Positions 1-9,191 of a DNA stretch of 64,000 nucleotides are shown in pieces; position 1 is the first letter of the stretch; every line of letters starts with the position of its first letter. This stretch comes from Oscillospiraceae bacterium (GTDB lineage Bacteria; Bacillota; Clostridia; Oscillospirales; Oscillospiraceae): NCBI GenBank assembly GCA_021205095.1, contig JAJPYE010000043.1, forward strand, positions 26,167-90,166, given 5' to 3'. The notes beneath the pieces were generated by a model that was given only the letters and a program-made list of their open reading frames with translations, was not told the origin of the DNA and ran no database searches. The position numbers were made by a program, and so were the translations under genes.

Positions 1-346
1 CCTGCATACGAACCCGATCCTCGCCGGTCTCGAACACCACATACTTGTCGTTGACGCTGACGATCTTGCCCACGATGCCGCCGATGGTGGTGATTTCATC
101 GCCGACGGAGAGGCTGTCCCGCATCTCCTGGGCCTGTTTTTTCTTCTTGTTTTCCGGGCGGATCATGAAGAAATAGAATACCGCGATAAGGACGACGAGC
201 ATGATAATCATGCTGGCTCCGCCGCCGGAGGTGGTGTCATCCGTGGTGGTCGTAGTGGTTGTGGTGGTGCAGCCGGCCAGCATAAATACAGCCAGCGCAG
301 CCAGGAGAATAAGAGCGACAGCCCTGGAAAGGCGGTTAAGTTTCAT
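1..346 (-). CDS. yajC: YajC-like Sec translocase accessory protein, partial (C-terminus beyond window)
   Basis: YajC is a small accessory subunit of the SecDF-YajC part of the Sec secretion machinery. About 115 residues are visible; the C-terminus lies left of position 1. The conserved core is clear: a single hydrophobic helix (MIIMLVVLIAVFYFFMIRP), then a basic linker and the KKKKQAQEMRDSLSVGDEI and TTIGGIVGKI motifs. The start ATG at 346 has TGGAGG upstream. Unusually, the core is preceded by a second hydrophobic stretch ending in a lipobox-like LAGC at residue 26, nine threonines and a Gly/Ser linker, so the protein may be processed as a lipoprotein. It lies about 40 bp downstream of tgt, the tgt-yajC order known from many bacteria. 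The family call is sure; the lipoprotein reading is inference. Confidence 0.93.
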   Translation of the reverse strand, partial: MKLNRLSRAVALILLAALAVFMLAGCTTTTTTTTTDDTTSGGGASMIIMLVVLIAVFYFFMIRPENKKKKQAQEMRDSLSVGDEITTIGGIVGKIVSVNDKYVVFETGEDRVRMQ

Positions 347-387
347 TTGTTATACCTCCAAAAATATTGTTTCTATTATAAAATTAA

Positions 388-1610
<1,223 letters not shown>

Positions 1611-1723
1611 AAGACAGAAGAAAAAACTTTGCCGCCGCTTGACGATAACCCGGTGCCTGTTGTACCATAAAACTGTAGCCAGACAAGACGCAGAAGGAAC
1701 CATAACAGCCAAAGGAGAGCGCT

Positions 1724-2602
1724 ATGGAATATACGATAAAAAACGAACACCTTACCGTCACCGCCAGCGACGCGGGGGCGGAGCTGCGGTCTGTCAGGGA
1801 CGCGGACGGCACGGAATATCTCTGGCAGGGAGACCCGGCCTTTTGGAGCGGACGGGCGCCGAATCTGTTCCCTTATATTGCCCGCCTGACGGAGGACAGC
1901 TTTACCCTGGACGGCCAGCTTTATCATATGAAGCGGCACGGTTTGGTCAAATATCATACACTGACGTTGGAGCCGCCCGCCGCAGCGGACAGCATGGTTT
2001 TTCGCCTGGAGAGCAGCGAACAGACCAGGGCGCAGTACCCCTTTGATTTCCTCTACCGCATTGCCTATACCCTCCATGGCCGGACGCTGACCGTCGCCGC
2101 CACGGTGGAGAATACCGGCGCTGACCGTATGTATTTTGGTCTGGGAGGTCATCCCGGCTTTCGCGTCCCGTTGGAGGAGGGGCTAACGTTTGAGGACTAC
2201 TGCCTGGAATTCGACCGTCCGTCCCATCCCAGCCGGGTGGTTTTTAACGACGCCTGCTTCCTGACCGGGCAGGAGCAGCCCTATCTGCTGGAGGACGGCA
2301 GAAGGATATGGCTCCGCCACAACCTGTTTGACCGGGATGCGGTGATACTAAAGCACGCCCCGAAAGCCGTGACCCTAGCCAGCCCCAGGGGACGCCGCAG
2401 CGTGACGGTGCGTTACCCAGGCTTTATGCACATCGGCTTCTGGCATGCGCCAAAAACCGCCGCCCCCTATGTCTGCATAGAGCCATGGACGTCTCTCCCC
2501 TCCCGCAGCGGAATCATTGAGGATCTCTCCTGTCAGTCAGACCTGATCGGTCTTGACGGCGGCGCGGTTTACACAAACGCCTGGACGGTGGAGATAACCT
2601 GA
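1724..2602 (+). CDS. Aldose 1-epimerase (galactose mutarotase-like) family protein
   Basis: A 292-residue protein of the galactose mutarotase-like fold, closest in style to the LacX/YeaD-type aldose 1-epimerase family that interconverts sugar anomers. Active-site type residues are visible: His in YHMKRHGLV, His in FGLGGHPGF and Glu in VCIEPW. The N-terminus (EYTIKNEHLTVTASDAGAEL) is typical of the family. Start ATG 1724 follows AAAGGAGAG. It stands alone, divergent from tgt, so the natural sugar is not shown by context. Family call is firm; substrate is unknown. Confidence 0.88.
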   Translation: MEYTIKNEHLTVTASDAGAELRSVRDADGTEYLWQGDPAFWSGRAPNLFPYIARLTEDSFTLDGQLYHMKRHGLVKYHTLTLEPPAAADSMVFRLESSEQTRAQYPFDFLYRIAYTLHGRTLTVAATVENTGADRMYFGLGGHPGFRVPLEEGLTFEDYCLEFDRPSHPSRVVFNDACFLTGQEQPYLLEDGRRIWLRHNLFDRDAVILKHAPKAVTLASPRGRRSVTVRYPGFMHIGFWHAPKTAAPYVCIEPWTSLPSRSGIIEDLSCQSDLIGLDGGAVYTNAWTVEIT

Positions 2603-2743
2603 GCAGCCCGTTATTTTTTGTGACACACATTCGCGCCTGTAGGAGCGGCGAGGATTGCTATGAGCGGAATGACTGATATTCGGCGGATTTTATTGTTTTG
2701 AGCTCTTTTCCTTTTTCTTCAGTTGTGATACAATGAACACATT

Positions 2744-3985
2744 ATGAATAGTAACGATTATAATTCCAATAATTACCGCTCCAGCGGCAACAGTTACGAT
2801 ACCCGTTCGCCGGGACCAGGCCCGCACACGCCGCCGCCAAACCGCCAGAATGACGACGTCATAGATATTCTGGCCTGGGTCATCGACGTGGGGCTGATCT
2901 TCGCTTGCTTTCCTATTGGTCTGCTTCTGACCATCTGCAAGGCCGTCGGGGCGGACATCACCGGGGGCATCCTGCGAAGCATTACAGGCCAGGGAAAATC
3001 CGCCAGGTCAAATCAACAGCCCCAAAACGCGCACTATGTCCAGGCAGAACAGCCCCGGCAGAACGCTCAGTCTGCCAAAACATCGTCCCAGTCCAAACCG
3101 GAAACGGACGGGATCCGCCATGCGGACGCGGGCGGCAGGCCCAAGCGCGTGTTTGGCTGGATACTGGCCGGGCTGGGTGTTGTGTGCCTGCTGGACGCCT
3201 ACACCACATGGGGCATTTTAAGCTCCATCGCCGTCATATTGGGCGGCGGGGCGCTGCTGTTTTCCGCCCATGCGGGTCGGAAGAAGGAGGCCCAGTTCCG
3301 CCAGGCCCAGGCTGTCACAGGTCAGCGGGGTATCGTCCGCATCACGGACGTCATCAGCACCCTCGGCCTCAAGGACGTAGAGGGAGAAAAGCTTCTGTCG
3401 GAAATGATAGACCGGGGGTTTTTCGGCCCCCAGGCCTATATCGACCATCAGCGGGGCCTGCTGGTCATCCGGCCTGAGGATATGCGAGACGTGTACCGTC
3501 AGGAGGACGAGGCCAAATCCGCCAAAGAGGAGAAGGCCCGGCAAGCCAGCCAGACCGAATATGAGCAATACGTAGAGCGGCTGCGCCATGCAGACGTGGA
3601 GATTGAGGACGAGGTCATGAGCGAGAAGATCCGCCGTATGCAGGCGCTGACCGAATCCATCTTCGCAGAGGTGGAGGCCCACCCGGAGAAGAAACCGCAG
3701 ATCGAGCGCTTCATGAACTATTACCTCCCCACCACCCTGAAGTTGCTGGACTCCTACGCCCGCATAGAGGCCCAGGGCGTGACCGGGGAAAACATGGCGA
3801 AGGCCAAATCGGACATCGAAGGCATTGCGGACACCCTGGTGGCCGGCTACGAAAAGCAGCTCGACAAGCTGTATCGGGCGGAGGCCATGGATATTGCAGG
3901 AGACGTGAGCGTCATTGAAAATATGCTGCGCCGGGACGGGCTGTCCGGCGACGGTGATTTTGGTCAGACGATGGGAGGACATTGA
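2744..3985 (+). CDS. XpaC-like (5-bromo-4-chloroindolyl phosphate hydrolysis family) membrane protein
   Basis: A 413-residue protein with a Ser/Asn/Pro-rich N-terminus, hydrophobic segments near residues 42-72 and 136-176, and a charged helical C-terminal half. The C-terminal part (MNYYLPTTLKLLDSYARIE, then a segment ending VIENMLRRDGL) matches the XpaC family, whose biochemical role is unclear. The internal stretch RITDVISTLGLKDVEGEKLL is common in this family. It overlaps the purine nucleoside phosphorylase gene region by its stop codon, so the four genes may be co-transcribed. No Shine-Dalgarno sequence is visible before ATG 2744; a TACAAT lies 9 bp upstream, so translation may be leaderless. 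Confidence 0.8.
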   Translation: MNSNDYNSNNYRSSGNSYDTRSPGPGPHTPPPNRQNDDVIDILAWVIDVGLIFACFPIGLLLTICKAVGADITGGILRSITGQGKSARSNQQPQNAHYVQAEQPRQNAQSAKTSSQSKPETDGIRHADAGGRPKRVFGWILAGLGVVCLLDAYTTWGILSSIAVILGGGALLFSAHAGRKKEAQFRQAQAVTGQRGIVRITDVISTLGLKDVEGEKLLSEMIDRGFFGPQAYIDHQRGLLVIRPEDMRDVYRQEDEAKSAKEEKARQASQTEYEQYVERLRHADVEIEDEVMSEKIRRMQALTESIFAEVEAHPEKKPQIERFMNYYLPTTLKLLDSYARIEAQGVTGENMAKAKSDIEGIADTLVAGYEKQLDKLYRAEAMDIAGDVSVIENMLRRDGLSGDGDFGQTMGGH

Positions 3986-3987
3986 GC

Positions 3988-4830
3988 ATGATGGAAGGAT
4001 ATTACGAAAAGCTGCTCCGCTGCCGGGATAAGGCGGCAGACCTGTCCGGGGGCTTCCAGCCCCGGCTGGCGCTGATTCTTGGCTCCGGCCTTGCCCCGCT
4101 GGCGGAGACCATGGACGTACGGGCGGCGGTGGACTATAAAGACCTGCCGGGCTTTCCCGTGTCCACGGTGCCGGGCCACCAGGGGCGGTACCTGTTCGGC
4201 TATATTGGCGGCGTGCCGGTAGTGTGTATGCAGGGACGGGTTCACTATTACGAGGGCTTCGACATCCACGACGTTGTCCTCCCCACCCGTGTTATGGGCC
4301 TTTTGGGGGCCAAAACCCTGTTTCTCACCAACGCCGCGGGCGGCCTTGACCCGGAGATGGAGACACCCTCTCTCATGGTCATCACCGACCACATTATGAT
4401 AAACTATCCGAACCCCCTGATCGGGCCGAATCTGGACGAGCTCGGCCCTCGGTTCCCGGACATGAGCGCGGTATACGACCCCACTCTCCGGCAAACCCTG
4501 CACGACACGGCGGACAGCCTGAGCATCCCCCTGACGGACGGGATATATGTCCAGCTCACCGGCCCCAGCTTTGAGACTCCCACGGAGGTACGTCTGCTGG
4601 GACGAATGGGCGGCAGCGCCGTGGGAATGTCCACCGCCTGCGAGGCGGTGGCCGCGCGGCATATGGGTCTGCGGGTGTGCGGCGTGTCCTGCATCACCAA
4701 CAAGGGTGCGGGCATTGCCCAGCACGCGCTGACCCACGAGGAGGTCGTAGAGGCCGGAAACCTGATGGGCGAGCGGTTCTCTGCCCTGGTGCGGGCCGCC
4801 ATCCCCGCCATGGATAAAATACCGCTATGA
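3988..4830 (+). CDS. punA: Purine-nucleoside phosphorylase, type I (trimeric family)
   Basis: Phosphorolyses purine nucleosides to the free base and pentose-1-phosphate. Family motifs are present: the phosphate loop LILGSGLAPL, STVPGHQGRY, MQGRVHYYEG, LTNAAGGL, QLTGPSFETPTE with the substrate-binding Glu, MSTACEAVAARH and CITNKGAG, whose Asn suits 6-oxopurines such as inosine. The frame opens at TTG 3982, but ATG 3988 sits 9 nt after GGGAGG and is preferred. The stop overlaps the mtnA start (ATGA). With MtnA and a nucleoside deaminase downstream, the likely substrate includes 5'-methylthioinosine or 5'-deoxyinosine; that specificity is inferred from the operon only. Confidence 0.95.
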   Translation: MMEGYYEKLLRCRDKAADLSGGFQPRLALILGSGLAPLAETMDVRAAVDYKDLPGFPVSTVPGHQGRYLFGYIGGVPVVCMQGRVHYYEGFDIHDVVLPTRVMGLLGAKTLFLTNAAGGLDPEMETPSLMVITDHIMINYPNPLIGPNLDELGPRFPDMSAVYDPTLRQTLHDTADSLSIPLTDGIYVQLTGPSFETPTEVRLLGRMGGSAVGMSTACEAVAARHMGLRVCGVSCITNKGAGIAQHALTHEEVVEAGNLMGERFSALVRAAIPAMDKIPL

Positions 4831-5879
4831 CAGAGCGCGTACAAAACGTTTCCCTGGCAGACGGCGCGGTGCGTATCATCGACCAGACAAGGCTTCCGAG
4901 AGAGCTTGTATACCTTGACCTGCGGACGCGGGAGGAGCTGTATGAAGCCATCCACTCCCTGCGGGTGCGGGGCGCTCCGGCCATCGGCATATTCGCGGCC
5001 TACGCCGTGTATGTGCTGACCACGGAATATGACCCGGCGGACTTTTTCCCGGCGCTGGACAGGGACTGCGATTATCTCATTTCCAGCCGCCCCACGGCGG
5101 TGAATCTGGCCCGCCAGGTGGAGCGCATGCGCGCCCTTGCCCACGCCATGAAGGGCCAGCCGCAGGAGACCATTCTTTCCGCCCTGCGGGCGGAGGCCGT
5201 CGCCATCCACCAGGAGGACATCGCCATGTGCCGGGCCATCGCGGAGGCGGGGCTGGGCCTGCTCCATCCGGGGGATACCGTGCTGACCCACTGCAACGCC
5301 GGGCCGCTGGCCACCTCGGAATACGGCACGGGCCTGGGGCCGCTGATGCTGGCGGCGGAGCGGGGGCTGGACATAAAAGCCTATGTGGACGAGACCCGCC
5401 CCCTGCTGCAAGGGGCGCGGCTGACCGCCTGGGAGCTTCAAAACGCGGGGATCGACTGCACCCTCATCTGCGACAACATGGCCGCCCTAGCCATGCAGCA
5501 GGGAAAGATACAGGCCGTGCTGGCCGGGTGCGACCGCATGGCCGCCAACGGGGACGCCGCCAACAAAATCGGCACTATGGGCGCGGCCATCCTCGCGAAG
5601 CACTTCGGCGTCCCGGTGTATATCCTTCTCCCCTCCTCCACCATCGACCTGTCCTGCGCCACCGGCGCAGACATTCCCATCGAATACCGCGACGGGGAGG
5701 AGATACGGGCCAAATGGTACGCGCAGCCCATGGCCCCGGCGGGCGTGAAATGCTGGAATCCCGCTTTCGATGTGACAGACCACACGCTCATCACCGCCAT
5801 TGTGACGGAAAAGGGCGTGCTTTACCCGCCCTATGAAGGGCAGCTTGCCGCCCTGTTCGGCAATAAGGAGGAAACCTGA
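4827..5879 (+). CDS. mtnA: S-methyl-5-thioribose-1-phosphate isomerase
   Basis: Isomerises 5-methylthioribose-1-phosphate to the ribulose form in methionine salvage; some homologues also accept 5-deoxyribose-1-phosphate. The 350-residue length is normal. Signature motifs are RVRGAPAIGIFAAYAV, LTHCNAGPLATSEYGTG with the catalytic Cys, and AGCDRMAANGDAANKIGT with the catalytic Asp. It overlaps the upstream phosphorylase by 4 nt and the downstream amidohydrolase by 1 nt, so translation is probably coupled across all three. No MtnB/MtnK-type gene follows, so the next step (an aldolase in the DHAP-shunt type pathway) must be elsewhere. Confidence 0.95.
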   Translation: MTERVQNVSLADGAVRIIDQTRLPRELVYLDLRTREELYEAIHSLRVRGAPAIGIFAAYAVYVLTTEYDPADFFPALDRDCDYLISSRPTAVNLARQVERMRALAHAMKGQPQETILSALRAEAVAIHQEDIAMCRAIAEAGLGLLHPGDTVLTHCNAGPLATSEYGTGLGPLMLAAERGLDIKAYVDETRPLLQGARLTAWELQNAGIDCTLICDNMAALAMQQGKIQAVLAGCDRMAANGDAANKIGTMGAAILAKHFGVPVYILLPSSTIDLSCATGADIPIEYRDGEEIRAKWYAQPMAPAGVKCWNPAFDVTDHTLITAIVTEKGVLYPPYEGQLAALFGNKEET

Positions 5880-7138
5880 TGATTCGCTTTTACAATGGCC
5901 GTGTGCTGGAGGGCAGCACAATAACGGAAAACGAGGTCTGGGTGGAGGGAGACCACATCTCCTATGTCGGCCCCGCCAAAGCGGACGCCCCCGCCTTCGA
6001 CCGGCAGATAGACCTGAAGGGCGACCTGCTGATGCCCAGCTTTAAAAACGCCCACACCCACTCTGGCATGACCTTTCTCCGCTCTCTGGCGGACGATTTG
6101 CCCCTGCAGGAGTGGCTGACCCAGCAGATATTCCCCCAGGAGGCCAAGCTGAACGCGGAGCGCCTGGGCGCGTTTACAAAGGTGGCCATGCTGGAATACC
6201 TGGCAAACGGCATCACCGCCTGCTTCGATATGTATTACTATACGGACGAATTTACCCGCATCGCCGCCGACTGGGGCTTCCGAGTGGTGCTGTGCGAATC
6301 CCTGTCCGCCGGGGACAACTGGGAGCGGGTCTATACAAACTACGAAAAATACAACCACATGAGTCCGCTGATAAGCTATCAGCTCGGCTTCCACGCGGAA
6401 TACACCGGCAGCCTGGATATGTTCAAATTCATCTCCCAGGCCGCCCACGACCTGAAAGCCCCCGTATGGTGCCACAACTCCGAGACCGCCTCCGAGGTGC
6501 AGGGCTGCGTCCAGCGGTACGGCGTCACACCCACTGAGCTGTTTGAAAGCTGCGGCCTTTACGACTACGGCGGCGGCGGCTTCCACTGCGTATGGATGAC
6601 GGACGACGACCTGGACATCTTCGCCCGGCGGGGGCTGTATGCCGTGCTGAACCCCTGCTCCAACGGGAAGCTGGCAAGCGGCGTGGCCCCCCTCCGCCGA
6701 ATGGTGGACAAGGGCGTGAAGCTCGCCATCGGCACGGACGGCCCCGCCTCCAACAATGCCCTGGATTTCTTCCGGGAGATGTATCTCGTGAACATCCTGG
6801 CAAAGCTGGAGGAGAAGGACGCCGCCGCAGGCGACCCGGCGCTCATATTGGACGCCGCCACCGCAGGCGGCGCGCGGGCTATGGGCCTGTATAACTGCGA
6901 CAGCATTGCCGCAGGCCGTCAGGCGGACATGATTGTTATCGACCTGCACCGGCCCAATATGCAGCCGGTGAACAACATCCTCAAAAACCTTATCTATTCC
7001 GGCAACCCTTCCAACGTCCGCATGACCATGGTGGCAGGCAAGGTGCTGTACCAGGACGGCGAGTTCTTCGTCGGCGAGGAGCCAGAGAAAATCTACGCCG
7101 AGGCCCAGCGCCTGACCAGGGAGCTTCTGGCCGAATAG
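5879..7138 (+). CDS. Amidohydrolase, probable 5'-methylthioadenosine / 5'-deoxyadenosine / SAH deaminase
   Basis: A 419-residue metal-dependent hydrolase of the MtaD/SsnA/TrzA group. Metal and catalytic ligands are visible: HxH in NAHTHSGM, His in VWCHNSE, His in GGFHCVW and Asp in AIGTDGPASNN. The C-terminus returns to the beta-sandwich (GRQADMIVIDLHRPNMQPV), as in cytosine deaminase-like enzymes. ATG 5879 overlaps the mtnA stop. It is the last gene of the phosphorylase-mtnA-deaminase operon, which supports deamination of 5'-substituted adenosines to inosines before phosphorolysis. Guanine deaminase or another amidohydrolase activity is the main alternative if context is ignored. Confidence 0.87.
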   Translation: MIRFYNGRVLEGSTITENEVWVEGDHISYVGPAKADAPAFDRQIDLKGDLLMPSFKNAHTHSGMTFLRSLADDLPLQEWLTQQIFPQEAKLNAERLGAFTKVAMLEYLANGITACFDMYYYTDEFTRIAADWGFRVVLCESLSAGDNWERVYTNYEKYNHMSPLISYQLGFHAEYTGSLDMFKFISQAAHDLKAPVWCHNSETASEVQGCVQRYGVTPTELFESCGLYDYGGGGFHCVWMTDDDLDIFARRGLYAVLNPCSNGKLASGVAPLRRMVDKGVKLAIGTDGPASNNALDFFREMYLVNILAKLEEKDAAAGDPALILDAATAGGARAMGLYNCDSIAAGRQADMIVIDLHRPNMQPVNNILKNLIYSGNPSNVRMTMVAGKVLYQDGEFFVGEEPEKIYAEAQRLTRELLAE

Positions 7139-7169
7139 AATAACCGTGTGATAGGGTTGATATAATTAC

Positions 7170-7207
7170 GCAGAGCAATCAGTTGTTTCAGCAACTGATT
7201 GCTCTGC
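7170..7207 (+). terminator. Strong hairpin downstream of the nucleoside salvage operon
   Basis: A perfect 16-bp inverted repeat (left arm 7170-7185, loop TTTCAG, right arm 7192-7207) starts about 30 bp after the amidohydrolase stop. The following bases TTGCTTATC are only moderately T-rich, so it may be a weak terminator or a 3' mRNA-stability structure. Confidence 0.6.
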
Positions 7208-7273
7208 TTGCTTATCGGATTCATCTGTGCAGACGCGTCCTTTATAGAATAAGAGAACATCTAAAAGTCAAAG

Positions 7274-7310
7274 CGAGGAAATCTCTTAGATTCCCTCGTT
7301 TATTTTAAGT
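7274..7310. terminator. Second hairpin with T-rich tail between convergent units
   Basis: Arms CGAGGAAATCT and AGATTCCCTCG (one mismatch, 3-nt loop) are followed on the plus strand by TTTATTTTAAGTTT. It lies between the plus-strand salvage operon and the convergent HdeD-like gene, so it may serve either strand. Confidence 0.55.
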
Positions 7311-7334
7311 TTACAGGGGTGGGATATAATAACG

Positions 7335-7864
7335 TTATATATCGCTGAACGCGATGGTCAGACTGTCTATGCCAAGAACCACGAGATAGAAAGCCATCAC
7401 AAAGCCCACGGTGTTCACGGACAGAACGGGGTTAAAGAGCATGATGAAGCCCAGCGCCAGACCGATAACGTTCAGAACCATGGTCAGGTAATAATTGGCC
7501 GTGCCGGTTCGGAAGCGGATAACGTCCAGGTGGGACAGCTTGGAGATGCAGTGGGCAATAAACCACAGGGGAAACATAATGGAAATCAGCATCGTTCCCG
7601 CGCCGGGGTGCAGCACCAGCAAAACACCGGCCAGAAGCTGCAATATGCCTGTCACCAGCGACACGGCGGGGCCGAAGCCGGTGCGCCGCTCCATTTTAAT
7701 GTAAAAGGCAATGTCCGACACGCCGGTGACGACAGCGATAATGCCGTACAGCACCACCGCGCCGGTGATGGTCTTGTTGGGGCGGAACAGGGTAACAGGC
7801 CCAGCGCGATCAGCACTATGCCTACAATCAGCTCAAGCCAGCCAAGGCCGGATCTTCTTCTCAT
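7335..7864 (-). pseudogene. HdeD-like (DUF308) membrane protein gene with a frameshift
   Basis: The intact gene would encode about 176 residues with six membrane helices, as in the HdeD/DUF308 family of small membrane proteins. The 5' part starts at ATG 7864 after a good AGGAGG and reads MRRRSGLGWLELIVGIVLIA. The 3' part, in another frame, reads LFRPNKTITGAVVLYGIIAV and continues through five more hydrophobic segments to 7335. The two frames join near 7796-7800, where adding one G (CTG-TTA to CTG-GTT-A) would restore the expected GLVTLFRP reading. This is a one-base deletion in the genome or an assembly error. The neighbouring FtsH gene is also damaged, which favours real decay. Confidence 0.75.
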
Positions 7865-8071
7865 TTCGTATTCCTCCTGATAAACGCCAAACAGCCGCCG
7901 ACAGGGGCTGCGGCCTTTTTTATATATCATAGCAATTCCCGTGGGAAAGAGAAACTGTCAAAGCCGAACATGTGTATGGACAAACGGAAGCAAACGAAAA
8001 AAATTTTTAACGGCGATTTTATTTTGTCTATACAGGCAGCGAAATGTGAAAATGGTCGCTCTCGTTAGTCT

Positions 8072-9130
8072 TTGGTATATTGGTACAACATAGGAAAAAG
8101 ATTAAAAAAGCGGGATGGCAGTCTGGGCGGAAACGATGAGCGGGAGCAGACCCTGAACCAGCTTCTGACGGAAATGGACGGTTTTGAAGACAACAGCGGC
8201 GTCATCATCCTGGCCGCCACCAACCGGCCTGAATCCCTTGACCCAGCGCTGACCCGTCCGGGACGGTTCGACCGGCGGGTGCCGGTGGAGCTGCCCGATT
8301 TGCAGGGCCGGGAGGACATTCTGAAGGTTCATGCAAAGAAGATAAAGCTGGCGGAGGATGTGGATTTCTCCAAAATCGCCCGCATGGCTTCCGGCGCATC
8401 CGGGGCGGAGCTTGCAAATATCGTCAATGAAGCGGCGCTGCGTGCCGTGCGGGATGAACGGCGCTTTGTCACCCAGGCGGACATGGAGGAGAGCATCGAG
8501 GTGGTCATTGCCGGGTACCAGAAGAAAAACGCCATCCTGACCGACCAGGAAAAGCATATTGTGGCCTATCACGAGATCGGCCACGCCTTGGTGGCGGCCA
8601 TGCAGACCAATTCCGCCCCGGTGCAGAAAATCACCATTGTGCCTCGTACCTCCGGCGCGCTGGGCTATACCATGCAGGTGGAAGAGGGCAACCACTACCT
8701 GATGAACAAGGCGGAGATCGAAAACAAGATCTGCACGCTCACCGGGGGCCGGGCCGCGGAGGAGGTAGCCTTCGGCTCTGTTACCACCGGGGCATCCAAC
8801 GACATCGAGCAGGCCACCAAGCTGTCCCGCGCCATGATAACCCGTTACGGCATGAGCGAGGACTTCGACATGGTGGCCATGGAGACTGTTACAAATCAAT
8901 ACCTGGGCGGAGACACCTCCCTGGCCTGTTCCGCCGAAACCCAGGCAGAAATAGACCGACAGGTGGTGGCTCTGGTGAAAAAACAGCACCAGAAGGCTGT
9001 TTCTATCCTGAGCGAGAATCGCGCCAAGCTGGACGAGCTATCCGCTTATCTCTACCAGAAGGAGACCATCACCGGCGAAGAGTTTATGTCAATTCTGAAC
9101 CGCCAGCCTCCCGCTCTTGAAACGGAATAA
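8072..9130 (+). pseudogene. FtsH metalloprotease, 5'-truncated (lacks membrane anchor and Walker motifs)
   Basis: FtsH is a membrane-bound AAA protease that degrades short-lived and misassembled proteins. Similarity begins at about 8105 ([20 protein letters not shown]), in the middle of the AAA domain. The two N-terminal membrane helices, Walker A and Walker B are absent. The remaining part is well kept: second region of homology ([20 protein letters not shown]), zinc motif HEIGH, the third ligand Asp in ASNDIEQATKL and a normal C-terminus. No convincing start codon with a ribosome binding site was found upstream of the junction. It is most simply a relic left by a deletion; a soluble peptidase fragment is possible but unproven. 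Confidence 0.78.
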
Positions 9131-9149
9131 AATCGCAAAAAATCCAAGC

Positions 9150-9181
9150 GCCCCGAAGTCACACGACTCCGGGGCGTCGTT
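9150..9181. terminator. Bidirectional terminator between ftsH remnant and spo0A
   Basis: Arms GCCCCGAAGTC and GACTCCGGGGC (one mismatch) enclose ACAC. T-runs follow on both strands (GTCGTTTT on plus, GGATTTTTT on minus), so it can end the ftsH remnant and the convergent spo0A transcript. Confidence 0.8.
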
Positions 9182-9191
9182 TTATGGCCAA

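Noticed and set aside
7899..7930. GCCGC/GCGGC hairpin followed by T6 on the plus strand
   Set aside because: No plus-strand gene precedes it and it lies in the 5' region of a minus-strand gene; too short to call a terminator.
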